Under the pieces are notes generated by a model that did no database searches, was not told the origin of the DNA, and saw nothing but the letters and a program-made list of their open reading frames with translations. Made by a program: the position numbers and the translations under genes. DNA of 64,000 nt from Acinetobacter gerneri DSM 14967 = CIP 107464 = MTCC 9824. Lineage in GTDB: Bacteria; Pseudomonadota; Gammaproteobacteria; Pseudomonadales; Moraxellaceae. The stretch covers positions 310,001-374,000 of the forward strand of contig NZ_KB849549.1 of NCBI RefSeq assembly GCF_000368565.1. The letters run 5' to 3'. This document shows positions 35,742 through 44,659 of the stretch, piece after piece; the stretch's first letter is position 1; the number at the start of each line of letters is the position of its first letter.

Positions 35742-37052
35742 ATGGAAAATACCGAAACGACCAGCTCTCCGAACTTAAATCGCAGTAAACGCTACGCCAC
35801 TATTGCACTCGTTGTCGCAGTTGTGGCTTGGTTAGCCCTGATGATTTCAGCCAAACTTTTGCCTGAATATACTTGGTTTATCCAAATTTTAATGCTTGGC
35901 GCAGAAGCTGGCGTAGTGGGCGGGCTAGCCGATTGGTATGCAATCACGGTTTTATTTAGAAATCCGTTTGGCAAAATTCCTATTCCAAAATTTTTAAAAG
36001 ACCATACCGAAATCATTCCTCGCAACAAAGCTCGCATTGCTGAATCCATGGGACGCTTTGTGCAGGAAAATTTTCTATCTCCAACAGTCGTTGAAAAAAG
36101 CCTTAAAAATACCGATCTCAGTCTTGCGATTGGTCAATGGTTAGCAAATCCAAAAAACAATGGACAAGTTGTTGAGGTTATCCAACAAACAGTGCCTAAG
36201 ATTTTCGATTTCGTGGGTCAGGAACAAATTGGAAAATTCATCCAAAACAACTCTGTAGAATGGGTGAAAAATACCAAAATTAATACGCTTGCCAGCGAAA
36301 TGATTCGCGCTGTTTTAGAAAATGATTTCCATCAAGATGTCTTGCAACGCGGATTGGACGTTGCTCATCATTGGATGGTGGATCATCCCGAAGAAACCCA
36401 AGAACTTACCCGCAAAATGTTTAAAGAATTGGGGGTCTGGAAACTTGCCAAAGGCGCAAGCTGGATCGGGATCGACGTACAACAACGCACCATTGATTCA
36501 TTATTAGAAAAAGTCGACTCAATGCTCGCTGATCCAGAGCACCCTTGGCGACAAAAAATCGAAGATGCAGCAAACCAATTGATGCTGCAACTGGCAGATA
36601 GTGAAAGCGTTGCCAGCCAAAGATTAAATGACACTAAAAATGCGCTTTTAGATAGTCCACACGTGCTCAATTTTATCACTGGGGCTGTGGTGATCTTATG
36701 TGATGCAATCAAAAATGATTTATTAAAATCAAACTCAGGCATTGCCAATAACTTACGTATTGCCATTCAACAAGTCGGGCAAAGCATCATACAAAACGAA
36801 GCAGTACGTGAATTGTTAAATGAAAAAATGAGCGGAATTGCGATAAATTTAAGTGATCAATACAGTGAAAAAGTGATCACATTTATCAGTGAACGTATCC
36901 ATGAATGGGACTCGCGTGAGATGATCGACAAGATCGAAAATGAAGTCGGTGGCGACTTACATATGATTCGAGTCAATGGTGTCGTTGTCGGTGCATTTAT
37001 TGGACTAACACTGGGTGTGATTCGTGCCATAATTGATTTTGCTCTCACATAA
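35742..37052 (+). CDS. DUF445 family membrane protein (YjiN-like)
   Basis: A 436-aa protein with an N-terminal hydrophobic hairpin (residues about 17-60) and a C-terminal membrane segment (VVVGAFIGLTLGVIRAIIDF), enclosing a long helical domain. The conserved GAEAGVVGGLADWYAITVLFRNPFG-KIPIPKFL and IPRNKARIAESMGRFVQENFL blocks identify DUF445. E. coli YjiN is the nearest named relative; function unknown. It starts 14 nt after the lipoprotein stop and is followed 21 nt later by an aminotransferase, so the three may be an operon. Confidence 0.9.
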   Translation: MENTETTSSPNLNRSKRYATIALVVAVVAWLALMISAKLLPEYTWFIQILMLGAEAGVVGGLADWYAITVLFRNPFGKIPIPKFLKDHTEIIPRNKARIAESMGRFVQENFLSPTVVEKSLKNTDLSLAIGQWLANPKNNGQVVEVIQQTVPKIFDFVGQEQIGKFIQNNSVEWVKNTKINTLASEMIRAVLENDFHQDVLQRGLDVAHHWMVDHPEETQELTRKMFKELGVWKLAKGASWIGIDVQQRTIDSLLEKVDSMLADPEHPWRQKIEDAANQLMLQLADSESVASQRLNDTKNALLDSPHVLNFITGAVVILCDAIKNDLLKSNSGIANNLRIAIQQVGQSIIQNEAVRELLNEKMSGIAINLSDQYSEKVITFISERIHEWDSREMIDKIENEVGGDLHMIRVNGVVVGAFIGLTLGVIRAIIDFALT

Positions 37053-37073
37053 TCCTTTTTTTTAGGCTTGTTC

Positions 37074-38228
37074 ATGATTGACATACATTCCAAACTTCCT
37101 GCCCAAGGTGTCACGATTTTTAGTGTCATGACTGCGCTCGCTCAACGCTTAAATGCACTTAATTTATCGCAAGGTTTTCCTGATTTCCCTGCTCCTGAAG
37201 CACTGTTACAAGCACTCGCCAAAGCAACTTTAGACGGCAACAATCAATATTCTCCGGGCGATGGTGTATTGGCACTCAGACAAGAATTAGCCAAAGTGTT
37301 TTTGCAGCGTGATGGGCTAAATATTGATATTTCAAGTGAAATGACCATAACTCCAGGCGGAACTATCGGTATATTTTGCGCCATCCAAGCGATGATTCAT
37401 GCTGGTGATGAAGTGATTATTTTTGATCCTAGCTATGATAGTTATGCGCCAAGTGTGCAACTGGTCGGTGGTAAACCCGTACATATCAACCTGTCTAGCC
37501 ATGATTTTTCTGTCGATTGGAATCAAGTCAAAGATGCAATCAATGATCGAACACGAATGGTCATCGTCAATACACCGCACAATCCTTCTGGCACGATTTG
37601 GTCACGTGAAGATTGGCGCAATTTAATTGATCTTATTGCCGATAAAAATATCGTGGTCATTTCTGATGAAGTGTATGAACATCTTATTTATGATGAGCAA
37701 AAACACATCTCAGCACTGAGTTTTCCAGAGCTACGTGAACGCAGTTTTGTGATTGGTTCTTTTGGTAAAACCTTTCATGTGACTGGCTGGAAAACAGGCT
37801 ACTGTATCGCTGCGCCTAGTCTGATGAAGCTGTTCCGTCAGGTCTATCAATTTGCCAATTTCTGCGGTGTTACCCCAGTACAAATGGCTCTTGCAAGCTA
37901 TATGCAACAACATCCAGAACATATCGAAAATCTTGCTCAATTTTATCAAAATAAACGAGATTTATTTTTATCAGGACTTTCCCAATCACGGTTTAGCTTT
38001 ACACCTGCGCAAGGCACATTTTTTCAAACGCTGGATTATGCTCAAATCCGCCCTGATTTAAACGATGTAGACATGTGTAAATATCTTGCCGAAGAACATA
38101 AAATTGTGGCTATCCCTGTGTCCGTTTTTTATGAAAATTCACCTGAAAATTTACGTTTAATTCGTTTTTGTTTTGCTAAAAAAGAACAGACTTTACTACA
38201 AGCTTGCGACATTTTAAGTGCTTGCTAG
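37074..38228 (+). CDS. PLP-dependent aminotransferase, methionine aminotransferase YbdL-like
   Basis: A class I/II aminotransferase of 384 aa. It carries NLSQGFPDFPAPE, the PLP-binding TPGGTIGIFCAI, NTPHNPSGTIW, ISDEVYEHLIYD and lysine K232 in SFGKTFHVTGWKTGY. The pattern matches YbdL/KAT-type enzymes that transaminate methionine or aromatic amino acids and 2-oxo acids in methionine salvage. ATG 37074 is chosen over a TTG two codons earlier. A terminator follows the stop. Confidence 0.9.
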   Translation: MIDIHSKLPAQGVTIFSVMTALAQRLNALNLSQGFPDFPAPEALLQALAKATLDGNNQYSPGDGVLALRQELAKVFLQRDGLNIDISSEMTITPGGTIGIFCAIQAMIHAGDEVIIFDPSYDSYAPSVQLVGGKPVHINLSSHDFSVDWNQVKDAINDRTRMVIVNTPHNPSGTIWSREDWRNLIDLIADKNIVVISDEVYEHLIYDEQKHISALSFPELRERSFVIGSFGKTFHVTGWKTGYCIAAPSLMKLFRQVYQFANFCGVTPVQMALASYMQQHPEHIENLAQFYQNKRDLFLSGLSQSRFSFTPAQGTFFQTLDYAQIRPDLNDVDMCKYLAEEHKIVAIPVSVFYENSPENLRLIRFCFAKKEQTLLQACDILSAC

Positions 38229-38273
38229 CGTCAAAGTAAAAATCAAACTCTCCATTATTTCTTCATATAAAAC

Positions 38274-38303
38274 AGCGTTAGATATAAAAACCTAACGCTT
38301 TTT
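38274..38303 (+). terminator. Terminator of the aminotransferase gene
   Basis: AGCGTTAG/CTAACGCT 8-bp stem with a 10-nt loop followed by TTTT, 46 nt after the stop. Confidence 0.75.
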
Positions 38304-38364
38304 CATTTTCAATTATGCTAATGTGAATGGATTCAATAATATTCGGATTAGACCTTAAAATAAT

Positions 38365-39732
38365 ATGACCACTCGGCAAAATCTCATTCATCAACCGCAT
38401 TTTTGGAAAACTTTTTTAGTTTTCCTTTTGCCCTTGATCGCGACCAATATTCTGCAAAATCTCTCAGGCACGATCAACACTATTTTTGTCGGGCAAATGA
38501 TGGGAGTGGATGCGATTGCAGCGATTTCAGTATTTTTCCCGATTATCTTTTTCTTGATGGCTTTTATTATTGGTCTCTCGGCGGGTTCAACGATCTTGGT
38601 TGGGCAAGCGTGGGGGGCTAAAAATATTGAAAAAGTGCAAAGTGTCGTCGGTTCGACACTGTTTATGACGCTGGTTGGTGGAGTTATTATCGCAGTCCTT
38701 GGTGTGATTTTTGCTAAGGAAATCCTGATCTTACTTGGGATAGATCCTAAGGTCATGCATTTATCCTTGCCTTATGTCCGCTGGATGCTGGCAGGTAGCC
38801 CGTTATTATTTGTTTATATTATTTATACCTCGATCTTACGTGGCGTTGGCGACAGTGTTACCCCACTGATTGCGCTTGGTATGACCAGCGTTATTGGTTT
38901 TATGATCACACCAGTACTGATCGCAGGTTATTTTGGTTTTCCAAAGCTGGGGATCATTGCACCTGCCATCGCCTCATCTATCGGCTATCTTGCTGTCTTG
39001 GTTTTTCTTTTTGTATTTTTAAATAAAAAAAACCATCCACTGAAACCTGACCGCCAGTTTTTTAAACATATTCGGCATGACCCTGCTTTAAGCAAAATCA
39101 TTTTACGTTTAGGTATCCCGACTGCAATCCAGATGGTGACAAACTCCGTTGCAGGCTTGGTCATTATCGGCTTGATCAACCAATACGGCTCGCACGCGAC
39201 AGCCGCCTATGGTGCGGTGAATCAAGTGCTTAACTATATCCAGTTTCCTGCGCTTTCTATCGCAATCGCCGCTTCAATTTTTGCAGCTCAAGCCATTGGC
39301 GCAGGTAAAGCTGAATTGCTGTCTAAAGTCACCAAAACTGCTTTGAGTATGAACATTATCATTACTGGGATTTTGGTGATCTTGGGCTATTTATTTTCAA
39401 AATATTTGATGGCTTTATTTATCACCGATGCTAGCGTTATCGCACTCGGTCAAGAGTTGTTATTTATCATGCTCTGGTCGATTTTGTTTTTTGGTGCAAG
39501 TGCTATTTTTGCCTCTATCATGCGAGCAAGTGGTACGGTCAATATCCCGATGATTATTAATATTGGCGCGATTATTTTGATCGAAGTGCCTTGTGCTTAT
39601 TATTTTAGTCATCTTTGGGGATTGAAAGGCATTTGGTATGCCTATGCGCTTGCCTTTGCCTCACTCTGCATCATGCAGGCCATTTACTTCCAGTTTGTTT
39701 GGAAGAAAAAGAAAGTAAAAGCGTTGATTTAA
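38365..39732 (+). CDS. MATE-family efflux transporter
   Basis: A 455-aa inner-membrane protein with about 12 hydrophobic segments. The two related halves start FLLPLIATNILQNLSGTINTIFVGQMMG and LRLGIPTAIQMVTNSVAGLVIIGLINQYG, the internal repeat expected of MATE exporters. GLSAGSTILVGQAWGAKN is a typical first-half motif. Such proteins use Na+ or H+ gradients to export cationic drugs or metabolites; the substrate cannot be assigned. It is monocistronic and shares a bidirectional terminator with the convergent SDR gene. Confidence 0.92.
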   Translation: MTTRQNLIHQPHFWKTFLVFLLPLIATNILQNLSGTINTIFVGQMMGVDAIAAISVFFPIIFFLMAFIIGLSAGSTILVGQAWGAKNIEKVQSVVGSTLFMTLVGGVIIAVLGVIFAKEILILLGIDPKVMHLSLPYVRWMLAGSPLLFVYIIYTSILRGVGDSVTPLIALGMTSVIGFMITPVLIAGYFGFPKLGIIAPAIASSIGYLAVLVFLFVFLNKKNHPLKPDRQFFKHIRHDPALSKIILRLGIPTAIQMVTNSVAGLVIIGLINQYGSHATAAYGAVNQVLNYIQFPALSIAIAASIFAAQAIGAGKAELLSKVTKTALSMNIIITGILVILGYLFSKYLMALFITDASVIALGQELLFIMLWSILFFGASAIFASIMRASGTVNIPMIINIGAIILIEVPCAYYFSHLWGLKGIWYAYALAFASLCIMQAIYFQFVWKKKKVKALI

Positions 39733-39738
39733 GATATC

Positions 39739-39767
39739 AAAAAGCCACTGATTTACAGTGGCTTTTT
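39739..39767. terminator. Bidirectional terminator between MATE and SDR genes
   Basis: Perfect 12-bp inverted repeat AAAAAGCCACTG/CAGTGGCTTTTT with a 5-nt loop between convergent genes. Confidence 0.88.
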
Positions 39768-39803
39768 ATTGATTTTGAAATAGCGTTTTAATGATTTTCA
39801 AAC

Positions 39804-40649
39804 TTACTTCGGTTCTAAACGTTTGCTCAATTTAGTCGCGAAAGCAGTTACTTTTTGATAGCCTGTCGGCAAAATACGTTGCATGATATCAATGGTTTTT
39901 GCATCATTTCCAATCAATAAACGGCGTTTATTTTTCAAAACAGCATCCAAAATTTCTTGTGATGCTTCGACTGCGGGCTTACGCAATAATTTGTTAAATG
40001 CTTTTGCAGATTTTTCAGGATTCATTCCCAAAGAACGTAAACTATCGTTCATACGTGCATCATTGGCGATGTTGGTACGAATACCCCCCGGATGTACACA
40101 AAGCGCGCTCACGCCACAATTTTCAATATCTAACTCTTGGCGTAAAGATTCAGTAAAACCACGAACAGCAAACTTCGTTGCGTTATAACCTGACTGAGTT
40201 GGTTGTGCTGTCAAACCAAACAAACTCGAAGTATTGATGATATGACCATCACCTGTCTTTTTAATATAAGGTAAAAATTCTTTAGTACCGTAAACCACGC
40301 CCCAGAAGTTGATTCCCATGATCCATTCGAGTTCTTCGTATGTCTCACCCTCAACTGTCGCACCCAATGCTACACCTGCATTGTTGAAAATCATGTTTAC
40401 AGAACCATGATTTTGCACAGTATCTTCAGCCCATGTTTTAACTTCTTCACGATTGGCAACATTGACTTTTTTCGTGGTCACACGAACATTGAATGGCTTA
40501 ACCAATTCTAAAGTTTCAGCCAATCCTTTTTCATTGACATCACTCAAGGATAAATGACAACCCTCTTTCGCGAGTAAGTAAGCCAGTTGTTGTCCCATAC
40601 CTGAGCCTGCGCCTGTGATCGCAGCGACTTTATTTTTAAAATTCTTCAT
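39804..40649 (-). CDS. SDR-family oxidoreductase
   Basis: A 281-aa classical short-chain dehydrogenase. It has the cofactor motif TGAGSGMGQQ (12-21), D37 after the second strand (SLSDVNE), FNNAGVA, catalytic S141 or S142, Y155 and K159 (SGYNATKFAVRG), and CVHPGGIRT. It resembles the acyl-alcohol or steroid-type SDRs of Acinetobacter but the substrate is not readable. It is divergently transcribed from a TetR gene with a shared 211-bp control region, so it is probably under that regulator. Confidence 0.9.
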   Translation of the reverse strand: MKNFKNKVAAITGAGSGMGQQLAYLLAKEGCHLSLSDVNEKGLAETLELVKPFNVRVTTKKVNVANREEVKTWAEDTVQNHGSVNMIFNNAGVALGATVEGETYEELEWIMGINFWGVVYGTKEFLPYIKKTGDGHIINTSSLFGLTAQPTQSGYNATKFAVRGFTESLRQELDIENCGVSALCVHPGGIRTNIANDARMNDSLRSLGMNPEKSAKAFNKLLRKPAVEASQEILDAVLKNKRRLLIGNDAKTIDIMQRILPTGYQKVTAFATKLSKRLEPK

Positions 40650-40715
40650 TGTGTATCCTTATTTGAATTTTGCGCACACATGCAGTTTTGTGCGGCTCAC
40701 TGGATCACTATAATT

Positions 40716-40735
40716 TTGACAATATGTGTTGTCAA
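40716..40735. promoter_or_regulatory. Candidate TetR operator in the SDR/TetR divergent region
   Basis: TTGACA-N8-TGTCAA, a 20-bp dyad between the two divergent genes. The left arm could also act as a -35 element. TetR proteins bind dyads of this size; assignment is by position. Confidence 0.5.
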
Positions 40736-40860
40736 TATGCTTTAAACATGATTTATTATGTCTAAATGTCCATATTTGCATGTCATTTCTGGACGAATAC
40801 CTATGCTTTCATACAGATATTGTTACACTACAACCCCTTTTAACCATTTGGCGGCGGCTT

Positions 40861-41562
40861 ATGAAATCTGAAAATACCCATACAGAAACCATCAAAGACC
40901 TTGCTGAGCCAAAAAAAACAACTACAAAGAAAAATAAAGAACGCCAATTTAAAGGCATGTCACTGAGCGAACGTAAAGAAGCTCGCCGAGAAAAATTAAT
41001 CGAGGCTGGCATTGAAACCTATGGTACACATGGATTTTTTTCAGTCACCGTCAAAGATGTTTGTAATGAAGCCAAACTGACTGAACGCTATTTTTATGAA
41101 TCATTTAAGAAAAGTGAAGAATTATTTCAAACGATTTTTATACAATTGATTGAATCTATGCAACAAAATGTCATGCAATCTGTCATGAAAGCATCACCCG
41201 ATCCCAAAGAAATGATTCATAGCGGGCTGACCGCGCTGTTTACCATGCTCAAAAATGATCCTCGTATGGCGCGCATTATTTATATCGATGCCATGCTGGT
41301 TCAAGAGTTACATAATCGCGCCACAATCCACGAAACCATGGGGCGTTTTGACCGCATGATTCATGCTTTTGTGATGCTCATGTTGCCGCATATCGACCGT
41401 AGCGAAAAAGAGATTTCATTGGTTGCGACGGGTCTAAATGGCTATGTTACGCAAATTGCTATTCGTTGGGTAATGAGCGGATTTAAGCAATCTCTCGAAG
41501 AAATATTAAACGCTTGTGAAACTGTTTTCGTGGCTTTGGTTGAAAATTTCTCCAAAAAATAA
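40861..41562 (+). CDS. TetR-family transcriptional regulator
   Basis: A 233-aa regulator. After a lysine-rich N-terminal extension (residues 1-45, including KKTTTKKNKERQFKG), the helix-turn-helix domain runs about 46-93 (REKLIEAGIETYGTHGFFSVTVKDVCNEAKLTERYFYESFKKSEELF). The C-terminal ligand domain continues to 233. The start is set at ATG 40861, since the longer upstream reading frame lies in the promoter region and encodes unconserved residues. It is divergent from the SDR gene and likely its repressor; the ligand is unknown. Confidence 0.88.
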   Translation: MKSENTHTETIKDLAEPKKTTTKKNKERQFKGMSLSERKEARREKLIEAGIETYGTHGFFSVTVKDVCNEAKLTERYFYESFKKSEELFQTIFIQLIESMQQNVMQSVMKASPDPKEMIHSGLTALFTMLKNDPRMARIIYIDAMLVQELHNRATIHETMGRFDRMIHAFVMLMLPHIDRSEKEISLVATGLNGYVTQIAIRWVMSGFKQSLEEILNACETVFVALVENFSKK

Positions 41563-41747
41563 AATTTGTCATGAAAATGTCAAAAAAATTATTTTTAATG
41601 CTCATATTCGATCAAGATCTTGAATATGCTTAATTTAAAATATTATTTTTTCATAAGATATTCATTTTTCTGACTAAAAATTGTCACATTTTATTGCATT
41701 TAGTCTGCATTTTTACTCTTTTGCAATGATACTGTCATAATTAATCT

Positions 41748-41769
41748 TTGTAATAAGCCTGTCATAAAT
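41748..41769 (+). promoter_or_regulatory. Candidate Pho box upstream of phoB
   Basis: Two CTGTCAT-like heptamers in 11-bp phase (TTGTAAT at 41748 and CTGTCAT at 41759, each followed by an A/T-rich tetramer), with another CTGTCAT at 41732. This fits PhoB autoregulation. Confidence 0.6.
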
Positions 41770-41806
41770 AAAAACGGTTCACCGTTCATTACTAGGATAT
41801 TGCGTT

Positions 41807-42517
41807 GTGAAAGATGACTATATATTAATCGTCGATGACGAACTTCCAATCCGAGAAATGATTCACACTTCTCTGGATATGGCTGGCTTCCAATGTCTGC
41901 AAGCCGAAGACGCAAAACAAGCACATCAAATGATCGTCGATCAACGTCCAGCGCTTATTCTTTTAGACTGGATGCTCCCAGGTGGGGTGAGTGGTGTTGA
42001 TCTTTGTCGTCGTTTAAAAAGAGATGAAAATCTCTCTGAAATTCCTGTGATCATGTTGACTGCCCGTGGTGAAGAAGACCACAAAGTACAAGGGCTAGAC
42101 GCAGGTGCAGACGACTACATGACGAAACCATTTTCAACTCGTGAATTGGTTTCTCGAATCAAAGCTGTGTTGCGACGTGCCAATGCATTAAGTGGTGAAA
42201 AAACCATTGATGCCAATGGCTTGATCCTGGATCCTGTGAGCCAACGTGTAAGCTTTGGCAACAGCATTTTAGATATGGGACCGACTGAATACCGTTTATT
42301 GGCATTCTTTATGACCCATCCAGAACGTGCTTATACACGTGCGCAGCTTTTGGACCAAGTCTGGGGCGGTAATGTCTATATCGAAGACCGTACCATTGAT
42401 GTGCATATCCGTCGCTTAAGAAAAGTCCTTGAACCTTACGGTGCTGATCGTTATGTTCAAACTGTGCGTGGTACTGGTTACCGTTTCTCTACACGAGCTG
42501 ATGTGGCTTTAGGTTAG
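41807..42517 (+). CDS. phoB: Phosphate regulon response regulator PhoB
   Basis: OmpR-class response regulator of 236 aa. The receiver domain has D10-D11 and phospho-acceptor D54 (LLDWMLPGG), T in MLTARGEE and K in DDYMTKPFS. The winged-helix domain follows (LGPTEYRLL-like MGPTEYRLLAFFM, RTIDVHIRRLRKVLEPYG, VRGTGYRFS). It starts at GTG 41807 with AGGA 9 nt upstream. It activates phosphate-starvation genes when phosphorylated by PhoR, encoded 38 nt downstream. Confidence 0.95.
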   Translation: MKDDYILIVDDELPIREMIHTSLDMAGFQCLQAEDAKQAHQMIVDQRPALILLDWMLPGGVSGVDLCRRLKRDENLSEIPVIMLTARGEEDHKVQGLDAGADDYMTKPFSTRELVSRIKAVLRRANALSGEKTIDANGLILDPVSQRVSFGNSILDMGPTEYRLLAFFMTHPERAYTRAQLLDQVWGGNVYIEDRTIDVHIRRLRKVLEPYGADRYVQTVRGTGYRFSTRADVALG

Positions 42518-42555
42518 GGTGTAACCCAATCATTTATCTAGGTTAATAATCCTTT

Positions 42556-43911
42556 ATGTATGAACCTTACCCCGTCCCTGATCTTGCCCGCGAACATAAA
42601 AAATTTCGCTACAGCAGTTTATGGACTTTTGCAAAACAAGATTTACGTCTGCTTGCTTTTCTGTTGGTTGTCGGCGGATTTATCGGTTTCGGGACTGGGT
42701 ATTTTTGGATTTGCATTTTTTTAGCATTTGCAGTGTTTTTTGCTCTGCAATTGCGTTCCTTATATTTGGTCAATGAATGGATTTCCAATCGTCCATACGA
42801 TGCACCACCCAATCTTGATGGAATTTGGGGTGCATTATTATTTAATGTATATCGTGCCCAGCGCCAAGAACGTATCGTTCAAGCGGAAATGGTTGGTTTA
42901 ATCGATCGTGCACAATCTTCATTGGTGGCGCTTGCCGAAGCCGTGGTTTTAACGGATGAATTACATCAGATCGAATGGTGGAACCCAGCCGCAGAAAAAC
43001 TATTAGGGATTCAACCCCTCGATCGTGGACGCAATATTCTCACCATTCTCAGACAACCAAGCTTTATCGAATACTTTAATAGTAATGATCAATCGCCAGA
43101 CGGCATCAAGATTAAATCCTCAATTTATGATGAACATTATGTGCAAATTAAATTGACTCGATTTGGTAGTGAAAGTCGTTTATTGGTTGCTTACGATATC
43201 ACCCGCATGCACAACCTTGAACAAATGCGTAAAGATTTCGTTGACAATATTTCCCATGAATTGCGTACACCACTAACCGTGTTAAGTGGTTATATCGAAA
43301 CATTTACCGACCAAGAAGATCTCAATCCACGTTGGAAAAGAGCTTTCGATCAAATGCAATCACAAACCAAACGTATGAATGCTTTGGTCAATGATTTACT
43401 GCTACTTTCACGTTTAGAAGGCAATAAACAAATTGCTAAAAATCAGATCATTGAAATGCCAAGTCTGATGAATCAACTGTTTGATGATGCCCAAGCCTAT
43501 AATGTCGATTATGGGCATACGCTCAATTTAGATATTGATAGTCACTGTGATTTAATTGGTTCTGACATGGAACTTGCGAGCGCATTTAGCAACCTGATTA
43601 CCAATGCCATCAAATACACCCCTAAAGGTGGAACCATTACCATTGGTTGGCACGATGATGGTGAGCACGGCTATTTTACAGTTCAAGATACCGGGATCGG
43701 CATAGATCCGAAACATCTACCTCGTTTGACTGAGCGTTTTTATCGCGTAGACAGTGCACGTAGCCGTCAAACCGGCGGAACAGGACTGGGCTTAGCCATC
43801 GTAAAACATGTGTTGATGCAACATAGTGCTTATTTGGAAGTTGAATCTACCGAAGGTCAAGGTTCGATATTTAAAGCGGTATTTCCAAAAGAAAGATTAT
43901 ATTTTTTATAA
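42556..43911 (+). CDS. phoR: Phosphate regulon sensor kinase PhoR
   Basis: A 451-aa membrane histidine kinase. Two hydrophobic segments occur at about 31-70, then a PAS domain (about 118-220; VVLTDELHQIEWWNPAAEKLLG). The HisKA box carries H234 in DFVDNISHELRTPLTVLSGY. The ATPase domain has NLITNAIKYTPKGG (N box), DTGIGIDPKHLPRLTERFYRVD and GGTGLGLAIVKH. It pairs with phoB in one operon and responds to phosphate through the Pst/PhoU system, encoded elsewhere. Confidence 0.95.
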   Translation: MYEPYPVPDLAREHKKFRYSSLWTFAKQDLRLLAFLLVVGGFIGFGTGYFWICIFLAFAVFFALQLRSLYLVNEWISNRPYDAPPNLDGIWGALLFNVYRAQRQERIVQAEMVGLIDRAQSSLVALAEAVVLTDELHQIEWWNPAAEKLLGIQPLDRGRNILTILRQPSFIEYFNSNDQSPDGIKIKSSIYDEHYVQIKLTRFGSESRLLVAYDITRMHNLEQMRKDFVDNISHELRTPLTVLSGYIETFTDQEDLNPRWKRAFDQMQSQTKRMNALVNDLLLLSRLEGNKQIAKNQIIEMPSLMNQLFDDAQAYNVDYGHTLNLDIDSHCDLIGSDMELASAFSNLITNAIKYTPKGGTITIGWHDDGEHGYFTVQDTGIGIDPKHLPRLTERFYRVDSARSRQTGGTGLGLAIVKHVLMQHSAYLEVESTEGQGSIFKAVFPKERLYFL

Positions 43912-44018
43912 AATAATCTGATTATTTTAAAGCTTAAATTTTTAAATAAAATCTGCACATCTAAACTACCCTTCTTTTTATAAAGAAAGGCAGTCCATAT
44001 AATCATCGTTTTAAAAAA

Positions 44019-44354
44019 TTAAAATATACGATCGCTTTGCATATAATGCTCTGATATCTGATTTAAAGTTTTTAAAACCACTTCACTTTCATTGAGCAAT
44101 AATGCTTGATTGATCTGCTGCATATAATCCAGCAATTGTGTTTTTGCCTTTTCTGCAAATGCTGAGCTTACCGCTTGATCTTCATATAAAAGTACATACG
44201 TTTTGGCAAAACCATAGATTAGGTAATAGGCTATATTTTCAGATGGATTTTGATTTTCAATAATATTTTGCTCACAAGCGATTTTGAGTTGCTTAAAAGC
44301 ATCTGTACCAGAAGAAAGATTTTTAAATTGATCAAATAGTGTTTGGAAAGTCAT
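44019..44354 (-). CDS. Uncharacterised small helical protein (111 aa)
   Basis: I recognise no family. The protein is acidic and almost wholly helical, with no signal peptide or membrane segment, and with regular Leu/Ile spacing from residue 60 onward (AFAEKAKTQLLDYMQQINQALLLNESEVVLKTLNQI). It could bind a partner through a helical bundle. The gene stands alone between phoR (convergent) and psd. Codon use looks like that of the neighbours. Confidence 0.6.
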   Translation of the reverse strand: MTFQTLFDQFKNLSSGTDAFKQLKIACEQNIIENQNPSENIAYYLIYGFAKTYVLLYEDQAVSSAFAEKAKTQLLDYMQQINQALLLNESEVVLKTLNQISEHYMQSDRIF

Positions 44355-44467
44355 TGCAACATTCTCACTTAAAAAGAAAATCTACAGAAAATGTTTTAAG
44401 CTGGCAATGAAAACTTCATGTTAATTATTTCAAAATATTATTATTCTCTAGTTTATAAATTTAAAAT

Positions 44468-44500
44468 AAAAAAGCTCAATATAAAATATCGAGCTTTTTT
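44468..44500 (-). terminator. Terminator downstream of psd
   Basis: AAAAAAGCTC/GAGCTTTTTT 10-bp stem with a 13-nt loop. It lies 160 nt past the psd stop on the same strand and before the small gene at 44354. Confidence 0.7.
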
Positions 44501-44557
44501 AAAACTATATGTTTAAAACCACATATTTAAAATCATATGATTTGGATATTAGAGAAC

Positions 44558-44602
44558 TTGCCCCTCATCCGAACCTTCTCCCATCGGAAGAAGGGACTTC
44601 CC
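44558..44602. repeat. REP-like intergenic element between psd and its terminator
   Basis: The CCCCTCATCC ... CCTTCTCC / GGAAGAAGGG hairpin pattern resembles the CCCTCAYCC-CCTTCTCCC repeats scattered through many gammaproteobacterial genomes. It is the main content of this 305-bp gap apart from the terminator. One copy is seen in this window. Confidence 0.5.
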
Positions 44603-44659
44603 ATATTAACTTTCAAAATAATGAATCATTGTATATTTACGATTTATGAAAGAGATCTA

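Noticed and set aside
40726..40860. N-terminal extension of the TetR regulator from 40726
   Set aside because: The region overlaps the control region and operator-like dyad and encodes unlikely residues; ATG 40861 is preferred.
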